A stretch of 64,000 nt of DNA from positions 31,389,501-31,453,500 of the forward strand of contig NC_134109.1 in NCBI RefSeq assembly GCF_040939455.1. Direction: 5' to 3'. Each line of letters opens with the position of its first letter. The stretch's first letter is position 1. The translations under genes were made by a program, and so were the position numbers. This document shows, piece after piece, positions 1 to 11,725 of this stretch. The notes under the pieces are model-generated. The model did no database searches, had not been told where the DNA came from, and saw nothing but the letters and a program-made list of their open reading frames with translations. The stretch is from Microcebus murinus (taxonomy: Eukaryota > Chordata > Mammalia > Primates > Cheirogaleidae).

Positions 1-160
1 CTTCAGATGAGGAAACTGAGGCTCAGAGGTGCTTGGTAATTATCCCAAATTCACATTGCTGTTGAAAGGTGGAGCTAAGATTTGAATCTGGATCTTGGAA
101 GCTACCTGGCTCCAACGGCCATGACCTTAAACCCTATTCCAGAGATCCTGGGTTGGAAAC
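1..160 (-). repeat. MIR SINE fragment
   Basis: The reverse complement of a MIR core: CAGATGAGGAAACTGAGGCT is followed by decayed versions of the 'cacagctagtaagtggcagagc' part and a Cys-like tail region near CCAACGGCCATGACC. Confidence 0.7.
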
Positions 161-760
161 CGAGAGAAGGGCCACCCTTTTACAATGCATTTATCATGGA
201 GTAACTTGACCCAACAAATATTTAGAACCAGGTATCCTCTCCCTGTTAGGTGATGAGAAATCGTCACCACCCCACTATCCATCCACTCAGCAAATACTAA
301 CTGAGCATCTGCTATATGTCAGGTACTGCTCTAAGTGCTGTGGACAAAGCAATGAACAAAACAAACAACTTCCTGTCTCAGAAAACTAAGAATATAATAA
401 ATGAGACAGATAACAAATCAACTAATATATAATATGTGTGGGGGAGTGATAAGCATAAAAAAATAAAGCAGGGAGATAAAGCATAAGAGGGGGAGGGGAG
501 GCTGCTATTTTGGACAGAGCCCTCAAGGAAGACCACTCTGATAAGGTGACATTTGAGCAGAGACCTGAAGGACTGAGGAACCAAGCATTCTGTGTGGGGG
601 AACAGCAAACCAAAGCGCTACCGGTGAGAGCAGGCCTCAGGGCCACTTCTGCCCAGGCTTTGAGGTTCTCAAGCCTGCTTCCCCCTTTGCTCATTGGCAG
701 GACTATTATATATTATCCTTATTTTGCAGTGACAAAATCAGAGGCCTAGATTCAGACAGT
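161..760. repeat. Ancient interspersed repeat, family not assigned
   Basis: The strings around 285-370 (atctgctatatgtcaggtactgctctaag, then aatgaacaaaacaaac) and 510-600 (gataaggtgacatttgagcagagacctgaag) are familiar high-copy mammalian repeat text, but I cannot name the family with certainty. No coding signal is seen. Confidence 0.4.
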
Positions 761-1629
761 TATTCTTCTCACTGGTTTCATAGAGAAAGGAAAAGGAAGT
801 CACTTTTGTTGTGTGTATACACATGAGCTTATTTATCCTTACAATGGTTCTGAAAAGTAGGTATATTAACGGTAGGGTCAGCTGGCTCCAAAGCCTATGC
901 TCTTTCCACGATGTCATGTAGAAGTGGACCTTATGACTTCAGATGTATGTCATCACTTCCTTCTTAAGAGCTCAGAGCACCTGGACGCCAGAACTTCAGG
1001 TCCTCAACCATCCACCCATCAGACGTTAGCTGGGAGCCTACTGTGTGCCAGGCTGGGCACTGTGAGGGTCCAGGGATTGGCAAAACAAACACACTCCTCC
1101 TCCCAAGGAGTTCTCTGACCACTCAGCAGGGCCAGGTCCTCAGCGTGGTTCATGTTCTCTCATTCCCCCTCCAGCCCTGGGCCAGGACCCCAGAGGAATT
1201 CCTCCAGTCTCGGCTCTGGCAGAGGGAAAATGAGTCCTGGGACTCTGGTCCTCAGCCCACTCAGAGCTGCCAGCTGGGACTCAGTCTCTGCTAGCTGCCC
1301 CAGTCACCCTCCACTCTGCTTTGCAAAGTCCCCCCAGCTAACAGAGAGCTGGTTTCAAGCTGAACTTACCAGTTCTTGTCAACAGACTGAGGTAGAGTCC
1401 ATGAGGTTACTAAAATCCCGTTGCTTCCCAAGGAATGGAATTCAAGAGACTCCATAAGGTGGGCCAAGCTATTAGAAGAATCCAAGATGGCTTTGGGGAT
1501 TCAGGCAAAGGTCTACCCAGTTCTCCTTTGATCCAATCAATGTGCCTGACGATAAGCCCACCACATCCCCTGCCCCCAGAGGAAATTACACGCCATCAAG
1601 TGTAACCAGGAACCCATCTCTCAAGTTCC
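761..1629. other. Intergenic; one MIR-like scrap at about 835-925
   Basis: Bases 835-925 resemble a reversed MIR (ggctccaaagcctatgctctttcca). The rest is unique-looking sequence without splice-flanked frames or RNA genes that I can see. Confidence 0.4.
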
Positions 1630-2700
1630 CCCATAGTGGGATATGACTTCCAAACCCAGTGGATCAATGGATTTGGCCAAGAGATGAGACTCCAGTCTGA
1701 CTGGGCACTGTCAAAGCTTATTCAGAAATGGGCCCATCCGCCCACCACTTCCCCCCATCTTAATGTAGGAAAAGTAAACGGGGTGGTTGGAATCAGACGC
1801 AGAGGGATGGCAGAGGGGAAGAATGTTAAACTGCAGCTGAAATTCACCTCCCCCAACCTTAAGGGCTTCTCCTTCAGTGTCAACAAATATGCAACCAATT
1901 AATGTAATTGCAGAGTTATTTATGGTGCCCAGCAAAGTGCAGCTGGATCCTAAAAGACAAGGTTGGAAGCAGAGAAAAAACTCTTTCTCAGTTTTTGGTA
2001 TGTGGTTTTGTTGGTTGGGGTTTTTTGTGGGGGCAGGGAGGGTTCTTTTTCTTTCAGATGTTTCAGTCGACTTGTGGTATCCATGTGTCTGGTGGTCATG
2101 GCCCCTTCCAGGCAGTTTGCAGGTGTTCCTGCCTGGAGGGGGGGAGAAATATGAGGGGGAAGCCAGAGGGAAAAAGCTAAAGGTCTTCCGATTTCAAACT
2201 GTGATCTGACATCGCAGACTTTTTCAAGGTTCCCCACTCCGACTGCACTCCTGTCTTAATCCTCCCTCATTGACCCTTTCCATAACAACCACCACCAAAA
2301 ATTGCACAGAGACCCTTTTTCTCATAGCTGTTATGTGATTGTCTGGGATGACAGCTGTGTTGCCACTCAGCGCCCCGCACAAGACAGGTTTTAATTAGAG
2401 TTATTGAGGGGTTTGAATTGGCACAATTAGGGCCAGCATTAATGGGGTCTCCATGTGTTCTTTTGAACAGTTTGGCCCTATTTTTTGTTCCAGGGCAGAA
2501 GGGGGTTGCAACTAATGAAGTTGGAGAGTGCAAATTATCTCAGCAAAAGGAGGGCAAATGTAAACCACCCAGGGGAGGGGGAGACACTCAAAGGAAAGAA
2601 AAGAAAAGAAAGCAGTTACATATGGTGGAGACACAAACATGTTCACACACATTTATTTTCATGTCTTCCTTTTTTTAAATCGTCCTTTTAGAAGGAAGAT
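1630..2700. other. Intergenic unique sequence with a candidate conserved element at 2230-2560
   Basis: No repeat is recognised. The part near 2320-2480 is rich in homeodomain-type cores (TTTTAATTAGAG, GCATTAATGG, CACAATTAGG) with little simple-repeat decay, which suggests a distal enhancer. The call rests on appearance only. Confidence 0.3.
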
Positions 2701-2782
2701 GTGGCCACCAAATATGTATCATTGCCTAAGAGGGCTAACAGGAAAGATGTATATACTATGTCAAACTACAGTGTGATGGGGG

Positions 2783-2822
<40 letters not shown>

Positions 2823-2830
2823 ACACGCGC
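2783..2830. repeat. (TG)n microsatellite
   Basis: A run of TG dinucleotides passes into GCGCACACGCGC, an alternating purine-pyrimidine tract. Confidence 0.95.
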
Positions 2831-3987
2831 ATATTATGCACATATGTTTTTATGCTTGCCCCAAAAGCTTATGGGCATATTAGAGAAAGAGATACAAACA
2901 TCAATTATCAAAAATCCTAACCCTTCATTATCTGAGATGTTGATTGCCCTTTACTCACCCAATTTCCTAGTTCCTTTCCTTCGGACATCTGTCTCTCTTT
3001 GAACTCCTCAAGCCCTTTTCCTCCTTGTGCTCTCCTGAGAGGGCTCCGTCAAAACAATAAGCCCACCACCGAGTCTCTGGACCCCCACCCATTGCATGCT
3101 CAATAACACACAGCCCATGAGAGAGCTGGGGACAAGCCTAGTCGGCCCCAGTGCCTTTGCTTCCCTGTGGACCTGACATTCCTCCCAGAGGTGCCTTTGG
3201 CAAAAGGTGTTTTCAGTCAAAAATCAACACAGCCATTTGGGGAAGAGGAAGACCAGAATTAGAAAAACAAATATGATCAAGCCCCTTTATACAACTGTGA
3301 GAAGGAGGCAGTTGAACTGAAACAGGCCTCAGTGTAGTGTGGCCCCAGAGCTAGGGCTGGCTTTTGAGTGGCCTGTGAGCTTGGGTACTGAGTGGAACAG
3401 GCCACAGTAGGATGCACAAGTGGAGGCAGGGCCACTCACGAGTTGCAGCCCAAAATGAAAATCAGGGTAAGCCCTGTCCCCAGCACAGGGGCCAGCAGTG
3501 GGGCTGGCTGCCTGCAAAAGAGTCCTCTCCCTACTGGTTTCAAGACAAGGCTCAGGCCCCATTTTTGCACAGGTGACGTCACCTTCCTTCATGCTGCCTC
3601 CTTGATGTTTCAGCATTCCCAATAGCCAAGGCTACTCCTGCCATCTGGCATAATGAATGGAGATGGGGACAGTCTTGGCAGAGAGAAATGGGGAGCACAG
3701 AAGGGGCTAGGGCCACTCCCAACCCAATGGGACCCAAGAAATCTGGCCAGGCAGATACCCAATTCAAAATGCCTCTAGCACTCAACAGACCTTTGGGTTC
3801 TAGTACACAGACAGGTTGGCCTTGTCTGCTGCGGCCAACTCTTCTCCTGCCACACTCCCCACCCACCAGAGTGCTGTACTTTAAGAATTCCATGTGGCTA
3901 GTTAATTGGTTTTCCCAAAAGATGAAATTTCTGAGCCCAATGAAGACAAGCATCGCAGCATGTGAAGCATGCCAAGGTTGTTTTAAA
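2831..3987. other. Intergenic, nothing recognised
   Basis: Mixed composition. Open frames here lack any family resemblance and overlap on both strands. No repeat family is identified. Confidence 0.4.
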
Positions 3988-4178
3988 ACAGTGGTTCTCC
4001 CCAGGGGGCAAATTTGGCCCGCGGGGGACATTTGGCAACATCAGGGCACATTTTTGGTGATCCCATCTGGAGAGTAGAGCCAGGGATGCTGCCAAACATC
4101 CTGCACTACACAGGGCGGCCCTGGCAACAAAGAATTATCCAGGCTAACATGTCAGTAGTGCCAAGGTTGAGAAACCCT
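3988..4178 (+). mobile_element. MER5A-type non-autonomous hAT transposon
   Basis: It starts ACAGTGGTTCTC and ends GGTTGAGAAACCCTG, with the inner landmarks GGACATTTGGCAACATC and GATGCTGCCAAACATCCTGC and the string AACAAAGAATTATCC. This is the MER5A pattern over nearly full length. Confidence 0.85.
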
Positions 4179-4345
4179 GTTTTAAAGTCAAACAGACCTG
4201 GGTTCAAATTCCAGCTCTGTCACTCCCTAGCTGGGCAATTTTAGCAAGCCAGTAACTTCTCCAAGCCATGGTTTTCACGTCTGTAAAACAGGGACAGTAA
4301 ATGCCTCACTCACAGTTAAAGCAACTCATTGGAGGGGTTCAAGAA
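4179..4345 (+). repeat. MIR SINE
   Basis: The MIR core reads AGACCTGGGTTCAAATTCCA and GCTCTGTCACTCCCTAGCTG, then GTCTGTAAAACAGGGACAGT. Confidence 0.8.
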
Positions 4346-4439
4346 ATATTATTTCCCTTTTTGTTAACTTCAAAGAATGTTCTAGGCTATCTTTACTAAA
4401 AGAACTAAAAGAATGCAGCATCTGGGTAATCACTAATGA

Positions 4440-5330
4440 AGACTTCCAGCCCTGCAGTTGCCTTTTACACTTGCAGCTGTCACCTGCCTCCTTCCGGGGT
4501 GTACATAGAAACTGGAAGGCTGGGCGCGGAACCCTTTTGGGAGAAGCCTTCAGGACCCCTTCCTTATCTCCGAGTCAAAGCTACGCAGGAAAGCATTCTG
4601 CAGGGCCCAGGCCCCCTCGCCGCCTGTGGCCAGCTGCGCTGTGGTCCCCAGCTGCCCCCCCCCACCGACCCAGGGCGGGCTGGAGGTGGGGGCGGCCTCA
4701 TTTCCGGTGGAGGTGGACTTGAGCAGTTGGGCCTTTTCTTTTGAGCCACACAGCGCAAAGCGTCAATTAGCTGCGCCCTGAAAAATGAGTGCGCTCTCTG
4801 CTCTCCGGGGGAGGCCAGGGTGCCCCCGGCCGGCCTGGGGTTGCTGCCCCGGTCCCCCTATTGTGCCTCCAACAAGGGCGTTTTATTGAAAAGAGCTGAG
4901 TGCGTCTAATGCAGTTATCCGTGTCCGCCCCGTCGGCCGTGGGCTGGGGGCGAGGCACGCAGCTGCCGCCGCCTCACACGCTCCCAACAAAGGAGCGTGC
5001 CGTGGAGAATTTGCTCCCCTTTGAACGCCTCATCTGGTTTCCATTTTTGAAAGGTTCCCCAATCTTCGCTTCCACCCAGCCCCCATCCCGCCTTCACCCC
5101 TCCCCTCTGCCCTCCGCTCTGCTCTAGCTGTGCCCCTTGGGAGGGGGCGCGCCACGCCCCCCACGCGGTCACCCACCCGGTCACACGTGCTGGAGGTGTG
5201 GGCGTTTCCCCTTACACCGGGCAGGGCCGCAGGTCGGAGCCCAGGGTCAGCTGGGCAAACACACCTGGCTTCCCCGCCAGCCCGAACTCTGTTCTCGGGC
5301 CTGGGCCTCAGTTTCCCCATCTTTAAAGTG
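4440..5330. promoter_or_regulatory. GC- and CpG-rich block, candidate enhancer or unannotated promoter
   Basis: This stretch has the highest GC of the left flank, with many CpGs (for example GGGAGGGGGCGCGCCACG near 5140). Between 4750 and 5060 GC-rich segments alternate with motif-like AT strings (CGTCAATTAGCTGCGCCC, CTAATGCAGTTATCC), without repeat similarity. There is no convincing coding frame; the overlapping proline/glycine-rich frames are composition artefacts. Confidence 0.4.
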
Positions 5331-5617
5331 CCATGGTTTGATGCCACCTTTCAAATCCAGTGGTCTATGAGTCAACGAACTGATCTGTAAAGCACATGAC
5401 AAGTACCTAATAGAACAATTAAGAAAATTTAAATTGCCTTTAAATTCGCAGCCTGGAGATTAGCCAATCGTCAACTTTCCATAGTATTTTCTGCTAGTGT
5501 TTTTCTATGTATAAGAAGTCATATGCAAAATTATCTTTGTTTAATTAGGATCATGTGTATAAGTTTTATCTCCTGCTTTTACTTATATCTGGAGGCATGT
5601 TCCTATGTTTTGGTTTT

Positions 5618-5906
5618 GAAGCCACCAGGGTCTCACTCTGTCAACATGGCTGGAATGCAGTGATATGATCACAGTTCACAGCAGCCTCCAACTCCTGGGC
5701 TCAAGTGATCCTCTTGCCTCAGCCTCCGGAGTAGCCAAGACTATAGAAGCAATATCATGCCTGGCTAATGTTTTTTATTTTTTATTTTATAAACAGGGTC
5801 TCGCTATGTTGCCCAGGCTTGTCTCCAACTCCTGCCTCAAGCGATCCTCCTGCCTTGGCCCTCCCAAAACACTGGGATTACAGACATGAACCACCACATG
5901 CTAGGC
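5618..5906 (-). mobile_element. Old Alu (AluJ-like)
   Basis: A reverse-oriented dimeric Alu, from CAGGGTCTCACTCTGTCAAC to a GGGATTACAGACATGAACCA end, diverged and without a clear poly(T). Confidence 0.85.
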
Positions 5907-6424
5907 ATCCTATGTTAATAGTCTTTGAAAATGTGATATTTTTAAACAGCTGCCAAATATAACATCATGGGTTTGTCCCACAATTGATGCAACTGGTTCT
6001 CCCATTGTTGGACATTTAGGTTGTTTTCCTGTTCGCTTGGGTGGTCGTTGTTGTTTTTACCCCACTATTATAAATTACAAGGCCATTTTTTAAAAGAGAA
6101 TCCTCAAGTGGCTTCTCAAGCTGACAGCTGTATCTAAACCCCTGCCCCACTACAAATCAGAGGCATAAAGCCAGCACTTCCACCTCTTCCAAGGGCTGAC
6201 ATGAGGCGAAAGGTCATTGCTGGCCTCCTCCTCCCCTGCCTGACATCTCCAGGCACCTACAGGAAATTCACATTTGAATCATGGCCCCTGCAAATTATGG
6301 CCTTGGGCAAACTGTGTATAATCCTCAGTGCCCTCAGCCACCAAATGAAGATAGAATCATGCCAACCCCAGAGGACTGTTGTGAGAACTAAGATATGCTG
6401 AATATATGACTAGGACACAGCTGC
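5907..6424. other. Intergenic, nothing recognised
   Basis: AT-rich start, then mixed sequence. No gene, RNA or named repeat is seen. Confidence 0.4.
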
Positions 6425-6597
6425 CTGGCTGTCCCCCTTACTAACTGTAACCATGGGCAAGTTTGCTAACCCCTCTGTGCCTCAATTTCCCCACCTATAA
6501 AATGGGAGTTATGAGGATTGAATGAAGTATTACATAAAAAGTACATAAAGGTGTGCCTGGCACATAGTAAGTGCTCAATAAATTTAGCTATCACTAC
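6425..6597 (+). repeat. MIR SINE, 3' part
   Basis: CTGTGCCTCAATTTCCCCAC, ATAAAATGGGAGTTATGAGG and TGCCTGGCACATAGTAAGTG, then CTCAATAAAT. Confidence 0.85.
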
Positions 6598-7293
6598 CAT
6601 GTACCTGACTGCCCCTGCTTCCTACCTCCCCCTTCCCACTCCCCAAGGCCCTAGTTTTCTGTTTCATCCCCCGGGACTAGCCCCTTCCAAGCCCTTATCA
6701 ACACAATTTCCTCCATTCAACCCTAGACCCAGCTCCCCCTGACTGATCCCAAGCCCTCAGAAAGGCCAGCTCCAGGCAAGATGCTAAGCTCCAGCAAAGA
6801 GCCCAGGCCCCAGGGAGATCCTCACAGAGCACCCACATCCCCAGCCTTTGCTCCTCAGATCTAGCATTCTCCCTGGCTCAGAGAAGGGGCCTGGGTAGGA
6901 ATGAGGGGGCCGCCTTACCATGGCTTTCAGTCTCCCCTCCTGCATTCTCAGGATTTTCTGTTCATTTGTCCAGATAAAAGTAACATCAATAGTGGCCACC
7001 ACTGATTGAGACCCCACTGACTGAGACGTCAGACCCTGCAAAGCATTATAATGGCACCTGTGAAGGATCAACCCACTGTACAGTGAAGCATAGAAACTGA
7101 GCTCAGAATGGTTGAACAACTTCCCCAAAGAAGCAGAGCAGAAATTTGACCTCAAAAGAGTCTGACCACACCGTCCTGTTCTGCCCAGGACACCACATGG
7201 CTCAGGTTTCTTTATCGGTGAAGCTGAAGTTGCAGCCACCTTCCCTGGAGGATATGCCCTGAGGAACCTAAAAATGGGAGGGCATTTGGGGAA
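6598..7293. other. Intergenic, possible MIR remnant near 7050-7200
   Basis: The string ACTGAGCTCAGAATGGTTGA followed by acttccccaaagaagcagagc may be a decayed reversed MIR. Nothing else is identified. Confidence 0.35.
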
Positions 7294-7478
7294 GGGTTGC
7301 CAGATTTAGTAAATAAAAATACAGAACACTCAGTTAACTTTGAATTTCAGATAGGCAATGAGTAATTTTTTTAGTGTAAGTATACTTCCATGCAATATTT
7401 GAGACATAGTGAAAAATGTTCATTACTTATCTAAAATTCAGAATTAACTGCATGTCTTGTATTTTATCTGGCAACCCA
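7294..7478. mobile_element. Palindromic MITE-like DNA element
   Basis: The two halves are inverted copies: GGTTGCCAGATTTAGTAAAT at the left and ATTTTATCTGGCAACC at the right, with TTGAATTTCAGATAGGCAAT mirrored by TTATCTAAAATTCAGAATTA. The length of about 185 bp and full-length hairpin fit an old non-autonomous palindromic DNA transposon (MER53-like from memory). Confidence 0.65.
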
Positions 7479-7939
7479 ACTGGGTTCATTACATTCCCCA
7501 GCAACTGGTTCATCAGGTAAGAGGCACATTCTTAGCCTCCAGATGACAATGATATGTCACTTAGTCCTCTCCCATCTCTGTGCTTTTATAGCTCAGAGGT
7601 TAAATGACTTGTCTTAGATTGTGAGTCTGGAACTTGAACTGCACATAGCCCCAGTCTCCCAGGTCTCCTGATACAGTGCCCAGCGAAGTGGTCACTACAG
7701 CCCCAGGGTGGATCTGTGCTTTCCAGTGTAAAATTATCATTCAGCTGGATCAACATAAGGAAAATGTGGACAACATCTGAATTTTCGACAGGTAATACAA
7801 CCTAAAGACTCTCTCTTCCTTTAAGACTTGTTATAAATCTGTTGGTTACAAGTGACAGAACCCTTGATCTAAACTAACTTAGACTAGAAAGGAATGGATA
7901 GCTCATACCAACTGATAAATCCAGATGACCACATTGATG
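7479..7939. other. Intergenic, possible MIR scrap, otherwise nothing
   Basis: GGTTAAATGACTTGTCTTAG near 7600 resembles reversed MIR. No gene is seen. Confidence 0.35.
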
Positions 7940-8815
7940 GGGGTATGTCAAAGGGACACAGGAGCCAACTTAAAGAGCTCCCAATGCTCAAAGCTGGAAC
8001 AATTTGAGCAACAAAATAAAGGATTAATAGTATTAGAAAATAACCCAAAGTATAAAATAAATATCCAGAAATCCATACTTACATAAATAGACAATCGAAT
8101 AAATAAATGTAGGAGAAGAGGCAACTCTCCCATGCATAAGAATTCCAAATAATTGATGTAGATACTGCACCCTCAGGGGAAGGAACGTAACTCCCACTCG
8201 TTAAGCACGGGCTGCACATGGTGACTTCCTTCCAGAAGGCACAGTATGGAAAGGGGCATAGAAAAAGTAACTTTATGGTGAAGAAACCTGGCACACCCTA
8301 CCTTAGCCAGGTGATCAAGGTCAATGTCTACGATGGTAAGTCATGCTGGCGGGATGTAGCCTCAATATGTGATGAGAGTGGCGTTTTGCTCCTGTGGCCT
8401 TCCTCCAAAAAACATAACCCCACTCTAATTATGAGAAAGACATCAGACAAATCCCAGTTGAGGGGCAGTCTACGAAATTCCTGACCAGTACTCTTCAAAA
8501 TTGTCAAGGTCACCAAAGACAAGGGAAGCCCGAGACATCGTCACAGCCCAGCAGAGCCTCAGGAGACACAATGACTAAAGGCAACGTGGTGTCCTGGATG
8601 GCATCCTGGAGCAGAGAAAGGGCATTAGGGGAAAACTGAGAAAACTTGAATAAAATATGCCAATATCAGTTCGCTAATTGTGACAGACCTACTATACCAA
8701 TGTACAATATTAATAATAGGAGAAATTGAGTATAGAGTCTATGGGAACTCTCTGTAATAGTTCAATAATTTTTCTATAAATCTAAAACTATTCTAAAATA
8801 ACAAGATTATTAAAA
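7940..8815 (+). mobile_element. Old L1 3' end
   Basis: It ends in the L1M-type tail TCTATAAATCTAAAACTATTC and TAAAATAACAAG with an A-run. The same text recurs at 15172-16250 (CAGCCAGGTGATCAAGGTCA in the second copy, TAGCCAGGTGATCAAGGTCA in this one), which shows a dispersed family. Confidence 0.75.
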
Positions 8816-9609
8816 AAAAAAATCCAGGGGCTTCAGAGCTCAAATCACGTCCTCTTCGCTAGACTCTGCAGTGCCGTGCTGGACACAGGCTCAGCGACAG
8901 CAGGGCGGCGGCAGCATCCATGCCACGTCCTGTCTGGTTGGGATCCAGCAGCAAGGAGCAGCACTGCTTCCCCAGAGTCCCAGCGAGGCTCTCGGGGCCT
9001 TGCCCATCTGGCTGAGCCACGCGCTCCATCCCTGGGGCCAGAGGAAGAAGCCCCCATTGGCTCACACCTGTCACCTGCGTCAGCTCTGAGGCAGGGCTGA
9101 CTGTGAGGGAGAGATGGATACACAAAAAATTGGGGGCCATCACCTGGAGCAAGTGAATGGGTGTTTGGTGGTCAAAAGCCCCCTTCAACAGTTTTGATAC
9201 TAGAATGTCCATATATGAAATGCTGATGATTATTTCTTTAGTATCCCTACTTGCTAACATAGTTAGCTACTCTATATCAATTTTTATAATGGACTCAAGA
9301 AACACCAACATAGAGGAACCACGGTTCAAGTCTGGCCCTTGAGCTAAAGGCTAAAGCATCGCAGATGAAGAAGCAGGAACAACGCATTGCAGACCATCCT
9401 GATCTCATTTTAGGACTTCCTCTGGGGGGCCCAAGAAACCAGTCTGACAGCCTGGACAAGGACGGATGGAACAGAAAACCTAGAGGGCTCCCAACAAGAG
9501 CCCTGAGCCTGAAGCAGAAAAGGCTGGAACCCCGCACCGTCATCACAATATTTAGTTATGCTGACTGAGCCGGACACTCTCCTTGGCCCATGTAGGCTTG
9601 GGCTCATCT
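8816..9609. other. Intergenic, nothing recognised
   Basis: Moderate GC at 8830-9090. Small overlapping frames on both strands show no family resemblance. Confidence 0.4.
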
Positions 9610-9775
9610 GATCCCCACTCTGTGCCAGGCCGTAGGGATTATTATCCCCATTTTGTAGGTGAGGAAAGTAAGGCACAGCAAGTTTAAGTAAATTTGCCAC
9701 ATGTCATGCAGCTGGCAAACAATAGCGCTGGGATCGGATCTCAGGCTCTGGATCCAGAACCACCTTACTAAAAAG
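9610..9775 (-). repeat. MIR SINE
   Basis: Reversed MIR: CTCTGTGCCAGGCCGTAGGG, TTATTATCCCCATTTTGTAG and GTGAGGAAAGTAAGGCACAG. Confidence 0.8.
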
Positions 9776-9849
9776 CATTATTAAAAACTAAAACAGGAAA
9801 ATGACCCCCAAATATAGGTAGTATTCAATATCCAGCTTCTCAGCCCAGT

Positions 9850-10137
9850 TTGTTTTTGTTTTTTAAACATAGGGTCTTGTTCTGTCGCCTAGGCTAGAGT
9901 GATCATAGCTCACTGCAACCTGGAACACCTGGGCCCAAGCGAGCCTCCTGCCTCAGACTCCTGAGTAGCTGGGATAACAGACACACGTCACTATGCCCAG
10001 CTAATTTTTTAAATTTTTCATAGAGATGGGATCTTGCTGTGTTGCCCAGGCTGGTCTTGAACTCCTAGCCTCAAGCGATTCTCCCACCTCGGCCTCCCAA
10101 AGTGCTGGGACTACAGGCATGAGCCACCAAGCCTGGC
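9850..10137 (-). mobile_element. Alu (AluJ-like)
   Basis: A reverse-oriented dimeric Alu from TAGGGTCTTGTTCTGTCGCC to GGGACTACAGGCATGAGCCA and CCAAGCCTGGC. Confidence 0.88.
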
Positions 10138-10799
10138 TTCATCCCAGTTTTTTAATACTGGGTTACCATTGACTTTCCTCTGATTGGAAAGTCACTTAAG
10201 TTTTTAACCTCACTTCAAGTGCCTGGAATTTGCAAGGAATAAAATAACTAATCTGTTTCTCTGAAAAGAAAATAAAAACAAGCCAGGGCCTGAACAGACT
10301 ACCTGAAGAAAACACAGATTTGAGGCAGTGAGTTCAACTGGCATCTGCATGCTATTTTTCTCTTGGCTTGCCCTTGAGATATTTTAGCACCAACCTGATT
10401 TTATTCCTCTTCTGAGCCTGCCGCCAGTTCGCTCTGCCTGCTCGCTGCTCAGGGCCGGGCCCCAGCGGTGTTCAGAGTGAGCCTGGCACTGCAGGGGAGA
10501 GAACTCTGCGCTGGGACGCTCAGCCTGGCCCAGGCTCTCAGCTGACAGCGGACGTGGGACGGGCACCCTGGCCCTCTCAGGAAAGCCCGTGGGACTTTTG
10601 GCTCTCGCTTCTTCACTACTACAGCCTGAGTCCAGGGTTAACTGCTAGAAAGAACGTCATTCCGAATTCAACTCATTCTCTTCACCTGTGAGCCTGCTTC
10701 CCAGCCTGTGTTCCCAGGAGGGAACGCAGGTGCTGCTGCCACCACCTAGCCAGGTGGTTCAAACCAGAACCCGCGGCCTGCACCCCACAGAGCCAGCCA
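10138..10799. other. Intergenic, nothing recognised
   Basis: AT-rich, then GC-rich sequence around 10420-10570. No gene or named repeat is seen. Confidence 0.4.
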
Positions 10800-11075
10800 G
10801 TCCTGGAGTCCTAGAATTCATCTCCTCCGTCGCTCTTACATGCGCCCCTCCTCCCTGCTCCACACCCACCCACAGGCCAGCTGCTCCTCACTCCTCACCG
10901 GGTTTGTTTCAACTCCCTCAAGCCCCTCTGCCTCCAAGTCACTCCTCCATTCCCTGGGCCATCACCCCGTGGCCAGAGGCATCTTTCTGAAACTCAATGA
11001 CGACCAACTACCTAAACAAGTCCATGGCCCCCCACTGCCTACACCGTGAAGCCTGAACTCTTGATGTTCCTGAGG
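10800..11075 (+). repeat. L2-like 3' fragment
   Basis: Degenerate L2 text: TCTTTCTGAAACTCAATGAC, then CCATGGCCCCCCACTGCCTA and GTGAAGCCTGAACTC in the usual order for an L2 3' region. Confidence 0.45.
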
Positions 11076-11725
11076 TCCCAGCTCATTCGAGGCATCATGG
11101 GAGAGAGAAGAGAAATGCAGGGCATTGCCTTTGTCCCCAGAGAGTCCCAGTGAGCCTGGAGAGACAAGAGAGACTTAGAAAGCTGTGCATGAAGCAGACC
11201 CGGGGGTCAATGTAAGTACCGTGTTTAGCAGAGATCCTGGCACGTAGGAGCTCAATAAATAGCACCCAAGATAATAATGATAATCATGATCATTATTATA
11301 TGATGTGCCAAGATCTAGTGGGGCTTGCTCTGAGGGGGTCATTCCAGGAGCCAGCTATAGTCGGGCAGAGAAGCCACCCTCTACACACTGTGTCCTCAGT
11401 TTTCAGGTTTGCTAGGGGACAGCTTTGGAAAGAAGCTTTGACATCCTTGGTTGAAAGATGCTCACATATCCAGGCTTTTTGGATTTGTCAGCAACCCTCT
11501 ACTTCCTCACAGCCCCACCTGCCTGCCCTGACACCCCCACCCACCCGCCCAGGACTGCCTGGGGGCTGCCAGGCTGGTTCAGGAGGGCCCAGTGGACCAA
11601 GGCCCTCAGCGCGTCTGGGGGCTGTGCTGGGAGAGAGAAGAGGAGGCCTCTGGGAGTCCCCTCGGGCTTTCCCGCCGCTGTCTGTGCCCAGGTGGGCGGC
11701 AGGCCCAAGCACAGCCCGAGCTGCC
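11076..11725. other. Intergenic, nothing recognised
   Basis: The short string GCACGTAGGAGCTCAATAAAT near 11240 is a MIR-like end. A 203-codon open frame crosses this part but shows no protein family features. Confidence 0.4.

Noticed and set aside
2783..2830. Array-like or CRISPR-like repeats
   Set aside because: This and the other tandem tracts are eukaryotic microsatellites or a minisatellite without spacers. Nothing in the window is bacterial.
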